Of a DNA stretch of 64,000 nt, positions 24,112 through 33,209 are shown in pieces. Source of the DNA: Peribacillus muralis (GTDB taxonomy: Bacteria > Bacillota > Bacilli > Bacillales > DSM-1321); assembly GCF_001439925.1 (NCBI RefSeq), contig NZ_LMBV01000002.1:153838-217837 (forward strand). Direction: 5' to 3'. The position numbers and the translations under genes were made by a program. The number at the start of each line of letters is the position of its first letter. The first letter of the stretch is position 1. Under the pieces are notes generated by a model. That model did not search any database. It was not told the DNA's origin and saw only the letters and a list, made by a program, of their open reading frames with translations.

Positions 24112-24520
24112 AATACCACCTCGAAACATGTTCTATTTATCTTCTACTTTTAATGTTTAGTAGCCCACCTTAAAAAATTCAAACATGAAGCCCGTAAGGT
24201 TGATATACCTTGACAGCTATCGCTACGGCTTAGGCAGAATAATTAAGTGATGGAAGGGTAAGGATTATCCACATTTGCATTTGGAATGGTGGGGAGTTTC
24301 CATATATTATTTATACTTCCTCCTATTTTAACAGTTTTCCTCCTCATTTATCCATTGTTTTTCGCAAGAATTGAATTCGGATCAAGTGACATGAAGTTGT
24401 ACCTCTAGGATAGAAGTGGTAAAATTAAGCGTAGATTGGGAATAATAGAAGTGCATTTCTTCTTATTTATATGAAATTTGTCAATGGATGATCACTACCA
24501 TAATAGAGGAGCGTTATTGA
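24112..24520. other. sinR-secA divergent intergenic region
   Basis: 409 bases with no gene. It carries the sinR leader (minus) and the secA promoter (plus; the secA ribosome site is GAGGAG). The only clear structure is the three-way-junction-like palindrome at 24188-24231. A single imperfect SinR-like box (GTTCTAT, 24130-24136) lies just upstream of sinR. Confidence 0.5.
24188..24231 (-). other. Structured element in sinR upstream region
   Basis: Outer stem AAGCC(C)GTA with TACGGCTT (24188-24196/24224-24231, one bulged C), with two inner arms AGGT / ACCT and AGC / GCT, giving a compact cloverleaf. On the minus strand it lies about 77 nt before the sinR start and could be part of its leader RNA. 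It has no terminator-type T-tract and matches no riboswitch I recognise. Confidence 0.4.
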
Positions 24521-27034
24521 ATGCTTAATATATTGAATAAAGTTTTTGATCCGAATAAGCGAGAAATTAAACGTCTGGAAAAGATCGCTGATCAAGTCGA
24601 GGCGCTGGCTGATGGGACGGCCGCATTATCGGACGAACAGCTGCGTGCCAAAACGGGGGAGTTTAAAGAGCGCTACCAAAACGGGGAAACCGTCGATGAT
24701 TTGCTCGTAGAGGCTTTTGCGGTCGCCCGTGAAGGAGCGAAACGTGCTCTTGGTTTATATCCTTACCGTGTTCAAATCATGGGTGGGGCATCGCTTCATG
24801 ATGGGAATATCTCAGAGATGAAAACAGGGGAAGGTAAAACATTAACATCCACGATGCCGGTTTATTTAAACGCGCTTACTGGTAAAGGTGTACATGTCGT
24901 TACAGTCAATGAATATTTGGCCCACCGTGATGCTTCCGAGATGGGTGTTTTGTTTGACTTCCTTGGTTTGTCCGTCGGACTGAACCTGAACAGCCATTCA
25001 AAGGATGAAAAACAAGAGGCGTATAATGCCGATGTTACGTATAGCACGAATAATGAGTTAGGCTTTGATTACTTGCGTGACAATATGGTGTTATATAAAG
25101 AACAAATGGTCCAGCGGCCTTTGCATTTTGCTGTCATCGATGAAGTCGATTCGATTTTAATTGATGAGGCCAGAACGCCGTTGATCATCTCCGGTTCTGC
25201 ACAAAAATCGGCCCAGCTTTATATCCAGGCCAATGCGTTTGTCAGAACGCTGCAAAAAGAAAAGGATTATACGTATGATGAAAAGACAAAAGGTGTACAG
25301 CTAACCGAGGATGGCATGAACCGTGCCGAAAAAGCGTTCAATATCGATAACTTGTTTGATATTAGCCACGTTACTTTGAACCATCATATCAACCAGGCAT
25401 TGAAGGCACATGTTTCCATGCATTTAGATGTGGATTATGTCGTTCAGGAAGGCGAGATCGTCATCGTTGATCAATTCACCGGCCGGTTGATGAAAGGGCG
25501 TCGTTACAGTGAAGGCCTCCATCAGGCGATTGAAGCGAAAGAGGGTCTTGAAATTCAGAATGAAAGCATGACGCTTGCGACGATCACGTTCCAGAATTAC
25601 TTCCGGATGTACGAAAAACTTTCCGGCATGACTGGTACAGCCAAAACGGAAGAAGAGGAATTCCGCAATATCTACAATATGAATGTCATTGCGATCCCGA
25701 CAAACAGGAACATCATTAGGGATGACAGGGCCGATCTAATTTATGCGTCAACTGATGGTAAATTCCGGGCAGTTGTTGAAGACATCGCCGAAAGGTATGC
25801 ATTGGGTCAGCCTGTGCTAGTCGGAACGGTTGCTATTGAAACGTCGGAAGTCATTTCAGCTTATTTATCTAAAAAGGGGATACCTCACGATGTCTTGAAT
25901 GCGAAGAATCATGAGCGTGAAGCTGATATCATTGCCAATGCTGGTAATCAAGGTTCCGTTACGATCGCTACGAACATGGCTGGGCGTGGTACGGATATCA
26001 AGCTTGGAGAAGGTGTCAAGGACCTAGGCGGACTTGCTGTCATCGGTACGGAGCGCCATGAAAGCAGGCGTATCGATAATCAGTTGCGTGGTCGTTCGGG
26101 CCGTCAAGGAGATCCAGGGGTCACACAATTTTATTTATCAATGGAAGATGAATTGATGCGCCGTTTCGGCTCCGATAATATGAAAAACATGATGGCACGT
26201 CTCGGTATGGATGATTCCCAGCCAATCCAAAGCAAGATGGTGACTCGTGCCGTTGAATCTGCGCAGAAACGAGTCGAAGGCAATAACTTCGATTCACGTA
26301 AGCAATTACTGCAATATGATGATGTTCTTCGCCAACAACGGGAAATTATCTATAAGCAACGTTTCGATGTGATGGAAAGTGAAAATCTACGTGAAATCGT
26401 CGAAACGATGATAGCGGCCTCCATCCAGCGCAATGTGCCAGCATTTGCACCGATGGGTGATGAGGAAGGCTGGAACCTGCAGGGCCTTGTCGATTACTTG
26501 AACGGCAACTTATTCGATGAGGGATCGATCACCGTAGCTGATTTAGAAGGAAAAGATGAAGCGGAATTGGTTGAATTCATTTTAGCCAAGGTGAAAGATG
26601 ACTATGACGAAAAAGAAGAAGAGCTATCTGAAGAGCAAATGCGTGAATTCGAAAAGGTCATCGTTCTACGTGCGGTCGACAGTAAATGGATGGATCATAT
26701 CGATGCGATGGAGCAATTGCGCCAAGGGATTCACCTTCGTGCTTATGGACAAATCGATCCGCTGCGCGAATATCAATCAGAGGGCTTTGCCATGTTTGAG
26801 GCGATGATAGCCTCCATGGAGGACGAAGTCGCTAAATACATCATGAAAGCTGAAATCCGCAATAATTTAGAGCGGACGGAAGTCATAAAAGGACAAGCGG
26901 TAAACCCGAAGGAAGAAGATGGAGGCAAAGTGAAAAAGGCCCCGTCCCGTAAAAAGGAAGACGTTGGGAGAAATGCGCTTTGTCCTTGCGGCAGCGGTAA
27001 AAAATATAAGAATTGCCATGGCAGTGTAGGCTAA
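24521..27034 (+). CDS. secA: Preprotein translocase ATPase SecA
   Basis: 837 residues. The motor has Walker [11 protein letters not shown], Walker [15 protein letters not shown], the cross-linking domain, and motif VI region [13 protein letters not shown]. The C-terminus ends with a SEC-C zinc motif ([14 protein letters not shown]) after a basic linker. Drives post-translational export through SecYEG. Its position before prfB is conserved in Bacillus. Confidence 0.98.
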   Translation: MLNILNKVFDPNKREIKRLEKIADQVEALADGTAALSDEQLRAKTGEFKERYQNGETVDDLLVEAFAVAREGAKRALGLYPYRVQIMGGASLHDGNISEMKTGEGKTLTSTMPVYLNALTGKGVHVVTVNEYLAHRDASEMGVLFDFLGLSVGLNLNSHSKDEKQEAYNADVTYSTNNELGFDYLRDNMVLYKEQMVQRPLHFAVIDEVDSILIDEARTPLIISGSAQKSAQLYIQANAFVRTLQKEKDYTYDEKTKGVQLTEDGMNRAEKAFNIDNLFDISHVTLNHHINQALKAHVSMHLDVDYVVQEGEIVIVDQFTGRLMKGRRYSEGLHQAIEAKEGLEIQNESMTLATITFQNYFRMYEKLSGMTGTAKTEEEEFRNIYNMNVIAIPTNRNIIRDDRADLIYASTDGKFRAVVEDIAERYALGQPVLVGTVAIETSEVISAYLSKKGIPHDVLNAKNHEREADIIANAGNQGSVTIATNMAGRGTDIKLGEGVKDLGGLAVIGTERHESRRIDNQLRGRSGRQGDPGVTQFYLSMEDELMRRFGSDNMKNMMARLGMDDSQPIQSKMVTRAVESAQKRVEGNNFDSRKQLLQYDDVLRQQREIIYKQRFDVMESENLREIVETMIAASIQRNVPAFAPMGDEEGWNLQGLVDYLNGNLFDEGSITVADLEGKDEAELVEFILAKVKDDYDEKEEELSEEQMREFEKVIVLRAVDSKWMDHIDAMEQLRQGIHLRAYGQIDPLREYQSEGFAMFEAMIASMEDEVAKYIMKAEIRNNLERTEVIKGQAVNPKEEDGGKVKKAPSRKKEDVGRNALCPCGSGKKYKNCHGSVG

Positions 27035-27155
27035 TATTAGGTGTATAATGAATAAGGGACGGTTAAGTCAGGAACTTGCCGCCTCTTTTCATGTTTCGTT
27101 TGCATAAAGTTGTATATTTGCATATAGTTTGAAGAGGAATAATGGTACTGAGGCG

Positions 27156-27178
27156 AATCCCTTTGTAGGGATTTTTTT
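27156..27178 (+). terminator. Terminator between secA and prfB
   Basis: AATCCCT / AGGGATT stem with TTGT loop and seven Ts. It ends 25 bases before the prfB start, so it may also act as an attenuator. Confidence 0.85.
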
Positions 27179-27202
27179 AACATACTTAATGAGGTGAAGG
27201 AA

Positions 27203-28301
27203 ATGGAATTAGCAGAAATAAGAAATGAACTTGAACGGACAGCGCAACGATTAACGGACTTTAGGGGGTCTCTTTGACTTAGATGAAAAAGAGGCACGGA
27301 TCGCTCAGCTTGAAAATGAGATGACACACCCTGATTTTTGGAATGATCAGCAAAAAGCGCAGACTGTCATCAATGAAACGAATGCATTGAAAGAACAAGT
27401 CAACCAGCTGTCTGATTTGAACGAATCATACGAAAATCTGGACCTGACGTATGAACTAGTGAAAGAAGAAAATGATGCAGAACTTTTGGCAGAGCTTGAA
27501 GAAGAAATCACGATTCTTTCACAAAAGATGAATGAATTCGAATTGCAGCTGTTATTAAGCGAAGAATACGATTCAAAAAATGCCATTCTTGAACTGCATC
27601 CTGGTGCTGGCGGAACGGAGTCCCAAGATTGGGGGTCGATGCTGCTGCGCATGTATACAAGATGGGGTGAAAAAAGAGGCTTTAAAGTGGAAACCCTTGA
27701 TTACCTTCCAGGTGATGAAGCTGGAATCAAAAGTGTTACACTGCTTTTCAAAGGCCATAACGCCTACGGATATTTGAAAGCGGAAAAAGGCGTTCACCGT
27801 CTTGTTCGTATTTCTCCGTTTGATTCATCGGGGCGACGCCATACGTCATTCGTTTCCTGTGAAGTCATGCCGGAATTCGATGAGACGATCAATATCGAGA
27901 TACGTACGGAAGATCTGAAGGTTGATACGTACAGGGCAAGCGGTGCTGGTGGTCAGCATATCAATACGACCGATTCGGCTGTCCGTATTACCCATTTACC
28001 TACCAATACGGTAGTGACGTGCCAAAATGAGAGATCGCAAATTAAAAACAAGGCCCAAGCGATGAACATGCTGAAAGCCAAACTATATCAACGTGAAATT
28101 GAACAGCAACAAGCGGATTTGGATGAAATTCGCGGTGAGCAAAAGGAAATAGGCTGGGGAAGCCAAATTCGTTCCTATGTTTTCCATCCGTATTCCATGG
28201 TTAAAGATCACCGTACCAGTGCGGAGACCGGAAACTTGGGGTCGGTCATGGATGGAGATATAGATATGTTCATCGATGCGTACCTCCGTTCAAAATTATA
28301 A
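27203..28301 (+). CDS. prfB: Peptide chain release factor 2 (programmed +1 frameshift)
   Basis: The real gene is the join of 27203-27274 and 27276-28301, 365 residues; the start ATG follows GAGGTGAAGG. The first 24 codons end at an in-frame TGA (27275-27277). Ribosomes shift +1 on CTT to read GAC, giving a frame that continues with [15 protein letters not shown]. Domain 3 carries the catalytic GGQ ([16 protein letters not shown]), and the stop-codon reading loop holds SPF ([14 protein letters not shown]). RF2 recognises UGA and UAA, so the internal UGA makes the gene self-regulating. Confidence 0.97.
27263..27278 (+). promoter_or_regulatory. prfB programmed frameshift site
   Basis: Internal Shine-Dalgarno AGGGGG (27263-27268), three bases, then slippery CTT TGA C (27272-27278): the conserved arrangement of the autoregulatory prfB frameshift. 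Confidence 0.96.
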
Positions 28302-28310
28302 GATATGACG

Positions 28311-28342
28311 GCCGGACCCGTTTCTATGGTCCGGCTTTTTTT
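28311..28342 (+). terminator. Terminator of prfB
   Basis: GCCGGACC / GGTCCGGC perfect 8-bp stem, 9-base loop, seven Ts. Confidence 0.93.
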
Positions 28343-28482
28343 GTGAAATTTTCATGATGGCGTCCGCTGTTCCTTTATAACATGCTATCTGGCTGATTTT
28401 TACAGGATATGAAAAGGGATGTCATACTATGTTCGGCCAATACTAGATAATAATGAATGATCGTTTGAGGAGACAATAAAGA

Positions 28483-29346
28483 ATGAGAAAAAGATACAGG
28501 GAGCCGAAGCCCCCTTTCATGCAAAAGTTAATCGAATATGGTTTGGTGATTGTCGGTTCGGCCATAATTGCCATCGGTTTTAATGTTTTTTTACTGCCGA
28601 ATCAAGTTGCTTCTGGCGGGGTCAGCGGCATCAGTACGATACTCAAGTCCACTCTCGGCTGGGAGCCAGCTTATGTGTTATGGGGGTTCAATATTCCTTT
28701 ATTCATGGCCGGACTTATCATCCTTGGAAGGCATTTTGGTGCCAAAAGCTTGATAGGGACCTTGTTCTTGCCACTAGTGGTATTCTTGACAAAAAACTGG
28801 GCGCCCTGGACGAATGATGCCCTGCTTGGCTCCATTTGCGGGGGGATTATGGTCGGTCTTGGATTGGGCCTTGTCTTTCGCGGGAAGGGGAGCACAGGAG
28901 GAACCGATCTAGCAGCGCAGATTTTCCATAAATATACGCATCTGTCATTAGGGACCTGTGTCGCCGTTATCGATGGCATCATCGTGTTAAGTGCCGCGAT
29001 TGTCTTCGATATTGAAAAAGGGCTTTATGCGTTGATTGCCTTATATGTGACAAGCAAGACGATCGATCTTGTCCAAGTCGGACTAAATCGATCCAAGATG
29101 GCACTGATCATCACGAATAATGAACGGAATGTAAGGGATGCTATCATACATGAGCTAGACCGTGGGGTAACGGGGATATCCGGTTATGGGGGATATACGG
29201 ATGACACCCGCCCAATCATGATGTGTGTAATAGATCAGTCTGAATTCACCAAATTGAAACAATTGGTGAAACTCGTTGACCCTAAAGCGTTTGTGATCGT
29301 CACGGACGCTTCGGAGGTATTGGGCGAGGGTTTTAAACTGGAGTGA
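28483..29346 (+). CDS. yvjA: YitT family membrane protein
   Basis: 287 residues, start behind GAGGAG. Five or six hydrophobic segments (about 17-180) form the YitT/DUF161 membrane domain with the repeated Gly-rich motif SGGVSGIST and STGGTDLAAQI. The C-terminal cytosolic DUF2179 domain (about 205-287) has DRGVTGISGYGGYT. The function of the family is unknown. Its place between prfB and cccB is that of Bacillus subtilis yvjA. Confidence 0.9.
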   Translation: MRKRYREPKPPFMQKLIEYGLVIVGSAIIAIGFNVFLLPNQVASGGVSGISTILKSTLGWEPAYVLWGFNIPLFMAGLIILGRHFGAKSLIGTLFLPLVVFLTKNWAPWTNDALLGSICGGIMVGLGLGLVFRGKGSTGGTDLAAQIFHKYTHLSLGTCVAVIDGIIVLSAAIVFDIEKGLYALIALYVTSKTIDLVQVGLNRSKMALIITNNERNVRDAIIHELDRGVTGISGYGGYTDDTRPIMMCVIDQSEFTKLKQLVKLVDPKAFVIVTDASEVLGEGFKLE

Positions 29347-29396
29347 TATTGGTATAATGTTCTTGTATTGGTAATAGGGAGAGGGGGGTAAAATAA

Positions 29397-29735
29397 ATGA
29401 GAATGAAATGGGTAGCCTTAGTTTTGGGTACTTCATTGGTTTTGGCTGCATGTGGTGGGAATGATGATGCATCAGATAAGCCAGCAAGTGAAAGTGGAGA
29501 AACGACCACGGCAGGTGCCGGTGATGCCGCCAAGATTTATGAAAACAAATGCTCAAGCTGTCATGCTGTGAATCTCGAGGGTGGCGTTGGACCAAATTTA
29601 ACGAAGGTCGGCGCGAAGCTGACGAAGGCTGACATCGAAAAGGTCATTGCAAATGGGCAAGGTGCAATGCCGAAGGGAATCCTCCAAGGCAAAGAAGCGA
29701 GCATGGTCGCTGAATGGCTGAGTAAACATAAATAA
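29397..29735 (+). CDS. cccB: Membrane-anchored cytochrome c-551 lipoprotein
   Basis: 112 residues behind GGAGAGGGG. Signal peptide with lipobox LAAC (Cys near 19), a flexible Ser/Thr/Gly/Ala linker (about 22-45), then a small class I cytochrome c domain with haem motif CSSCH and axial methionine in GAMPKGI. Small electron carrier at the outer membrane face, working with terminal oxidases. A single-gene unit with its own terminator. Confidence 0.94.
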   Translation: MRMKWVALVLGTSLVLAACGGNDDASDKPASESGETTTAGAGDAAKIYENKCSSCHAVNLEGGVGPNLTKVGAKLTKADIEKVIANGQGAMPKGILQGKEASMVAEWLSKHK

Positions 29736-29750
29736 ATAATCGACCATAGG

Positions 29751-29777
29751 AACGTTCTGCATCAGCAGGGCGTTTTT
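29751..29777 (+). terminator. Terminator of cccB
   Basis: AACGTTCTGC / GCAGGGCGTT 10-bp stem with two G-T pairs, ATCA loop, TTTTT. Confidence 0.85.
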
Positions 29778-29915
29778 AGTATGTAAAATCCCGGAAGCCT
29801 CTCACATTTAATTCCTTAACAAACATTCAATTCCGTATATATTACGCAGATGTTGATATATGTCTAACTGAAATGAAACTGTAATATTATTAATGCTTAA
29901 TTTGACAAAATTTGA

Positions 29916-29924
29916 TGTTATAAT
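29916..29924 (+). promoter_or_regulatory. Extended -10 promoter upstream of ftsE
   Basis: TGTTATAAT, a consensus extended -10, about 105 bp before ftsE. No consensus -35 at 17 bp; TTGACA at 29902 is too close (11 bp). Confidence 0.45.
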
Positions 29925-30028
29925 GTGTCTGTGCTCAAGTAAGAGCGATTCCTGTCAGAATTCAGTGGAAATTGTCGAAAAAGCTGTAATTACATAGTGA
30001 TAATACAAGCAAATTAGGTGGTTTTAGT

Positions 30029-30715
30029 ATGATAGAGATGATAGATGTGAAAAAGACATACCCAAATGGTGTAATTGCCATTAATGGGCTCAACGTAAAA
30101 ATAAAGCCAGGCGAGTTCGTATATGTAGTAGGTCCCAGCGGAGCCGGAAAATCGACCTTCATCAAAATGATGTATAGGGAAGAAAAGCCGACTAGTGGTA
30201 ATATCTTGGTCAATGGACTTAGCCTGCCAAGTATCCGCAATTCTAAAGTTCCTCTATTCCGCCGCAATATCGGTATGGTATTCCAGGATTTCAAACTCCT
30301 TCAAACATTCACAGCATATGAAAATGTGGCTTTTGCCATGGAAGTCATCGAAAAGGAACCGGAAGAAATCAAAAAGAGGGTCATGGAAGTCCTTGATTTG
30401 GTTGGCATTAAACATAAAGCCAGAATGCTGCCGTCCGAGTTATCTGGTGGAGAACAGCAAAGGGTTGCGATTGCCCGGTCGATCGTCAATGATCCCAAGG
30501 TCGTCATAGCCGATGAGCCTACAGGGAATCTTGATCCTGAAACATCTTGGGAAATCATGAACATATTTGAAGAAATCAATAAACGCGGAACGACAGTGGT
30601 CATGGCCACTCATAATAGGGACATCGTCAACAATATCAAGCGACGTGTCATTGCCATTGAAAGTGGAAAAATCGTTCGCGATGAACATAGAGGTGATTAC
30701 GGATATGAAATTTAG
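30029..30715 (+). CDS. ftsE: Cell-division ABC transporter ATPase FtsE
   Basis: 228 residues behind AGGTGG. Walker A GPSGAGKST, Q-loop VFQDFKLL, signature LSGGEQQR, Walker B VVIADEP and H-switch MATHN are present. FtsE with FtsX does not transport a known solute; in Gram-positive bacteria it activates a wall endopeptidase to permit elongation. It overlaps ftsX by 11 bases. Confidence 0.97.
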   Translation: MIEMIDVKKTYPNGVIAINGLNVKIKPGEFVYVVGPSGAGKSTFIKMMYREEKPTSGNILVNGLSLPSIRNSKVPLFRRNIGMVFQDFKLLQTFTAYENVAFAMEVIEKEPEEIKKRVMEVLDLVGIKHKARMLPSELSGGEQQRVAIARSIVNDPKVVIADEPTGNLDPETSWEIMNIFEEINKRGTTVVMATHNRDIVNNIKRRVIAIESGKIVRDEHRGDYGYEI

Positions 30716-31598
30716 AACATTGCTCCGTCACTTCCGTGAAAGTTTTAAAAATATTGGCCGTAATGGATGGATGACATTTGCTTCAGTTAGTGCAGTAACG
30801 GTCACTCTAACATTGGTTGGCGTATTTTTAGTACTGATGATGAATTTAAATCATATCGCGGGAAACGTGGAGAAAGATGTCGAAGTTCGAGCACATATTG
30901 ATAATGCAGCGAACAAAGACGATATAAAGGGAATTGGCAAAAAAATCACGGAAATGAACGGCATTCAATCGGTCATTTTCTCACCAAAAGATGAAGAACT
31001 CACGAATTTAATAGATGATTTAGGTGATAATGGTGATGCTTTTAAGCCATTTGAACAGGACAACCCTTTAAGGGACGTTTATATCATCAAAACGAAATCT
31101 CCGCAAGATGTCATCAAGGTGGCAAAAGAGATAGAGGGCTTTGATTATATTCAAAGCGTTAAATATGGACAGGGCTACGTCGAGAAGCTATTCAGCTTCG
31201 TGAATATTGCGAGAAACATAGGGATCGTCCTTATCGTTGGTTTACTATTCACGGCAATGTTCCTTATTTCGAATACAATTAAAATCACCATTGTAGCTAG
31301 AAGAAAAGAAATCGAGATCATGAGATTGGTAGGAGCAACGAATACATTCATCCGCTGGCCATTCTTCCTCGAAGGACTTTGGTTGGGAATCCTCGGTTCG
31401 ATCGTGCCGATCGGTCTGATTTCCGTACTCTACTACAATCTTTATAAATATGCAGCACCGCAGATAACGTTCAAGTTCATAGAGCTTCTGCCTGCAAGCC
31501 CATTTATTTATCAAGTTTCGGCAATCCTCATCGTCTTAGGTGCGGTTATCGGGATCTGGGGCAGCTTGATGTCCGTCAGGAAATTCTTGAAAGTATAA
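30705..31598 (+). CDS. ftsX: Cell-division protein FtsX
   Basis: 297 residues from ATG 30705, which follows AGAGGTG and overlaps the ftsE end; the frame is open earlier but inside ftsE. One N-terminal membrane helix (about 23-46), an extracellular domain (about 47-165) that contacts the hydrolase, and three C-terminal helices in the FtsX/MacB domain (REIEIMRLVGATNTFIRWPF). Works with FtsE; the next gene encodes a likely partner hydrolase. Confidence 0.97.
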   Translation: MKFRTLLRHFRESFKNIGRNGWMTFASVSAVTVTLTLVGVFLVLMMNLNHIAGNVEKDVEVRAHIDNAANKDDIKGIGKKITEMNGIQSVIFSPKDEELTNLIDDLGDNGDAFKPFEQDNPLRDVYIIKTKSPQDVIKVAKEIEGFDYIQSVKYGQGYVEKLFSFVNIARNIGIVLIVGLLFTAMFLISNTIKITIVARRKEIEIMRLVGATNTFIRWPFFLEGLWLGILGSIVPIGLISVLYYNLYKYAAPQITFKFIELLPASPFIYQVSAILIVLGAVIGIWGSLMSVRKFLKV

Positions 31599-31688
31599 AA
31601 GGCTCCTTTTACTGGAAAAGAAGCTAGAAAAGATAGAGAGACGTTGCAGGGCAATAGATGTGACGGGATTGAAAGGGGAAATGAAACG

Positions 31689-33068
31689 TTGAAAAAGAAT
31701 ATCATTGCCATGAACGCTTCCATCATGATTGGGTTGGGAAGCCTTCTGGCAGTACCATCCGTTCATGCTGAGTCCATTTCGGATTTGGAAAAGCAGAAGA
31801 ACTCGATTCAGGAAAAACGTTCAGGTGTTGAATCGAATATTTCTGAGGCGGAGAAGAAAATCGATAACCTTCAGGATAAGCAATTGACTGCAGAAGAACA
31901 AATCGCTGCGATTGAAGCGAAAATTGAAGAGTCCACCCAAAAAATCGATGCTAAAAATGCTGAAATTTCACAAACGAAAAAAGAAATTGAAGCATTGAAA
32001 GAAGAAATTAAAGTATTGAAAGAGCGGATCGCCAAACGTAATGAAGTATTGAAGGAAAGGGCGCTTTCTTTCCAGGAGACTGGTGGGGACGTAAACTACC
32101 TTGAAGTATTATTCGGATCATCCAGTTTTGGAGATTTAGTTGACCGTGTCGGAGCTGTAGCGACAATTGCTGAAGCCGACCGTGATATTTTAAAGCAGCA
32201 TGAGCTTGATAAAAAAGATCTGGAAGAAAAGCAAAATGCCGTTGAAACGAAGCTTGCTAGTTTAGAAGTGGCAAAAGCTGAACTATTGGAAATTCAAGAA
32301 CAACAAAAACAACAGAAACAAGAAAAAGATGCATTAGTCAAGAAATTAAAGGAACAAACTGAAAAACATGAACATGAGAAGATGGGCCTAGAGGAAGAAA
32401 AAGCGAATTTGGCATCTCAAGAAAAAGCCATCAAAACGGCCATCAGCCTAGAAAATCAACGACTTGCAGAATTGGAAGCAGCACGTAAAAAAGCGGCTGC
32501 TGAAGCGAAACAACGTGCAGAGCAGGAAGCGGAACAAGCAGCACAAGCTGCATCCGAAGCGTCAGCATCGAAGCAGCCATCTGCTTCTTCGGAATCTAGT
32601 TCAAAAAGCAGGAGTGCATCACCAGCTCCCCAATCTTCGTCCAATGTAAATGAAGCGCCTGCTGTATCTTCGGGTACATTCACTAGACCAAGTGCAGGAT
32701 ATGTATCTTCTACAATGGGTGAACGTTGGAATAAACAGCATGCCGGCATTGATATTGCTGCAAGTGGAACGGTTCCAATAGTAGCGGCAGCAGACGGGGT
32801 CGTAAGCCGTTCTTACTTCTCCAGTACTTACGGTAACGCCATTTTTGTTACCCATTCATTAGGCGGGCAACAGTGGACTACGGTTTATGCACATTTAAGC
32901 TCTAGACAAGTAAGCGAGGGCGCTGTGGTTGCCAAAGGTCAACAAATTGGCATCATGGGTAACACTGGCCATTCGTACGGTCAGCATTTACACTTTGAGC
33001 TACATAAAGGTGCATGGAATTATAGCAAGTCAAATGCAGTCAATCCATTAAACTATATACCTAATTAA
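31689..33068 (+). CDS. Coiled-coil M23 peptidoglycan endopeptidase (EnvC-like)
   Basis: About 459 residues from a TTG start (31689) behind AAAGGGG. The order is a signal peptide ending in PSVHAES, a long Glu/Lys/Gln coiled coil (about 20-240) interrupted by a conserved GDVNYLEVLFGSSSFGDLV segment, an Ala/Ser-rich linker, and a LytM/M23 domain (about 340-459) with zinc ligands in HAGIDIAAS and GQHLHFELH. The architecture is that of EnvC/CwlO-type proteins whose coiled coil is gripped by FtsX. It lies 90 bases after ftsX, so it is a probable FtsEX-controlled cell-wall hydrolase or its activator. Confidence 0.88.
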   Translation: MKKNIIAMNASIMIGLGSLLAVPSVHAESISDLEKQKNSIQEKRSGVESNISEAEKKIDNLQDKQLTAEEQIAAIEAKIEESTQKIDAKNAEISQTKKEIEALKEEIKVLKERIAKRNEVLKERALSFQETGGDVNYLEVLFGSSSFGDLVDRVGAVATIAEADRDILKQHELDKKDLEEKQNAVETKLASLEVAKAELLEIQEQQKQQKQEKDALVKKLKEQTEKHEHEKMGLEEEKANLASQEKAIKTAISLENQRLAELEAARKKAAAEAKQRAEQEAEQAAQAASEASASKQPSASSESSSKSRSASPAPQSSSNVNEAPAVSSGTFTRPSAGYVSSTMGERWNKQHAGIDIAASGTVPIVAAADGVVSRSYFSSTYGNAIFVTHSLGGQQWTTVYAHLSSRQVSEGAVVAKGQQIGIMGNTGHSYGQHLHFELHKGAWNYSKSNAVNPLNYIPN

Positions 33069-33089
33069 TACCCAGTTTTAATGCGGTAA

Positions 33090-33124
33090 AACAGACCTGG
33101 AAATATTCCAGGTCTGTTTTTTTA
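33090..33124 (+). terminator. Terminator after the M23 gene
   Basis: AACAGACCTGGAA / TTCCAGGTCTGTT stem followed by a T-run. Confidence 0.93.
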
Positions 33125-33209
33125 TGGTCATCGACAAGTTCCTCAGTGCATATTCTTGTCCAGCTCCACATATAGTGGAATACATATCAGGTCAGAAATG
33201 GGGATAAAT

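Noticed and set aside
30567..30704. N-terminal extension of ftsX
   Set aside because: The extra 46 codons lie inside ftsE; ATG 30705 has its own ribosome site and matches the family start.
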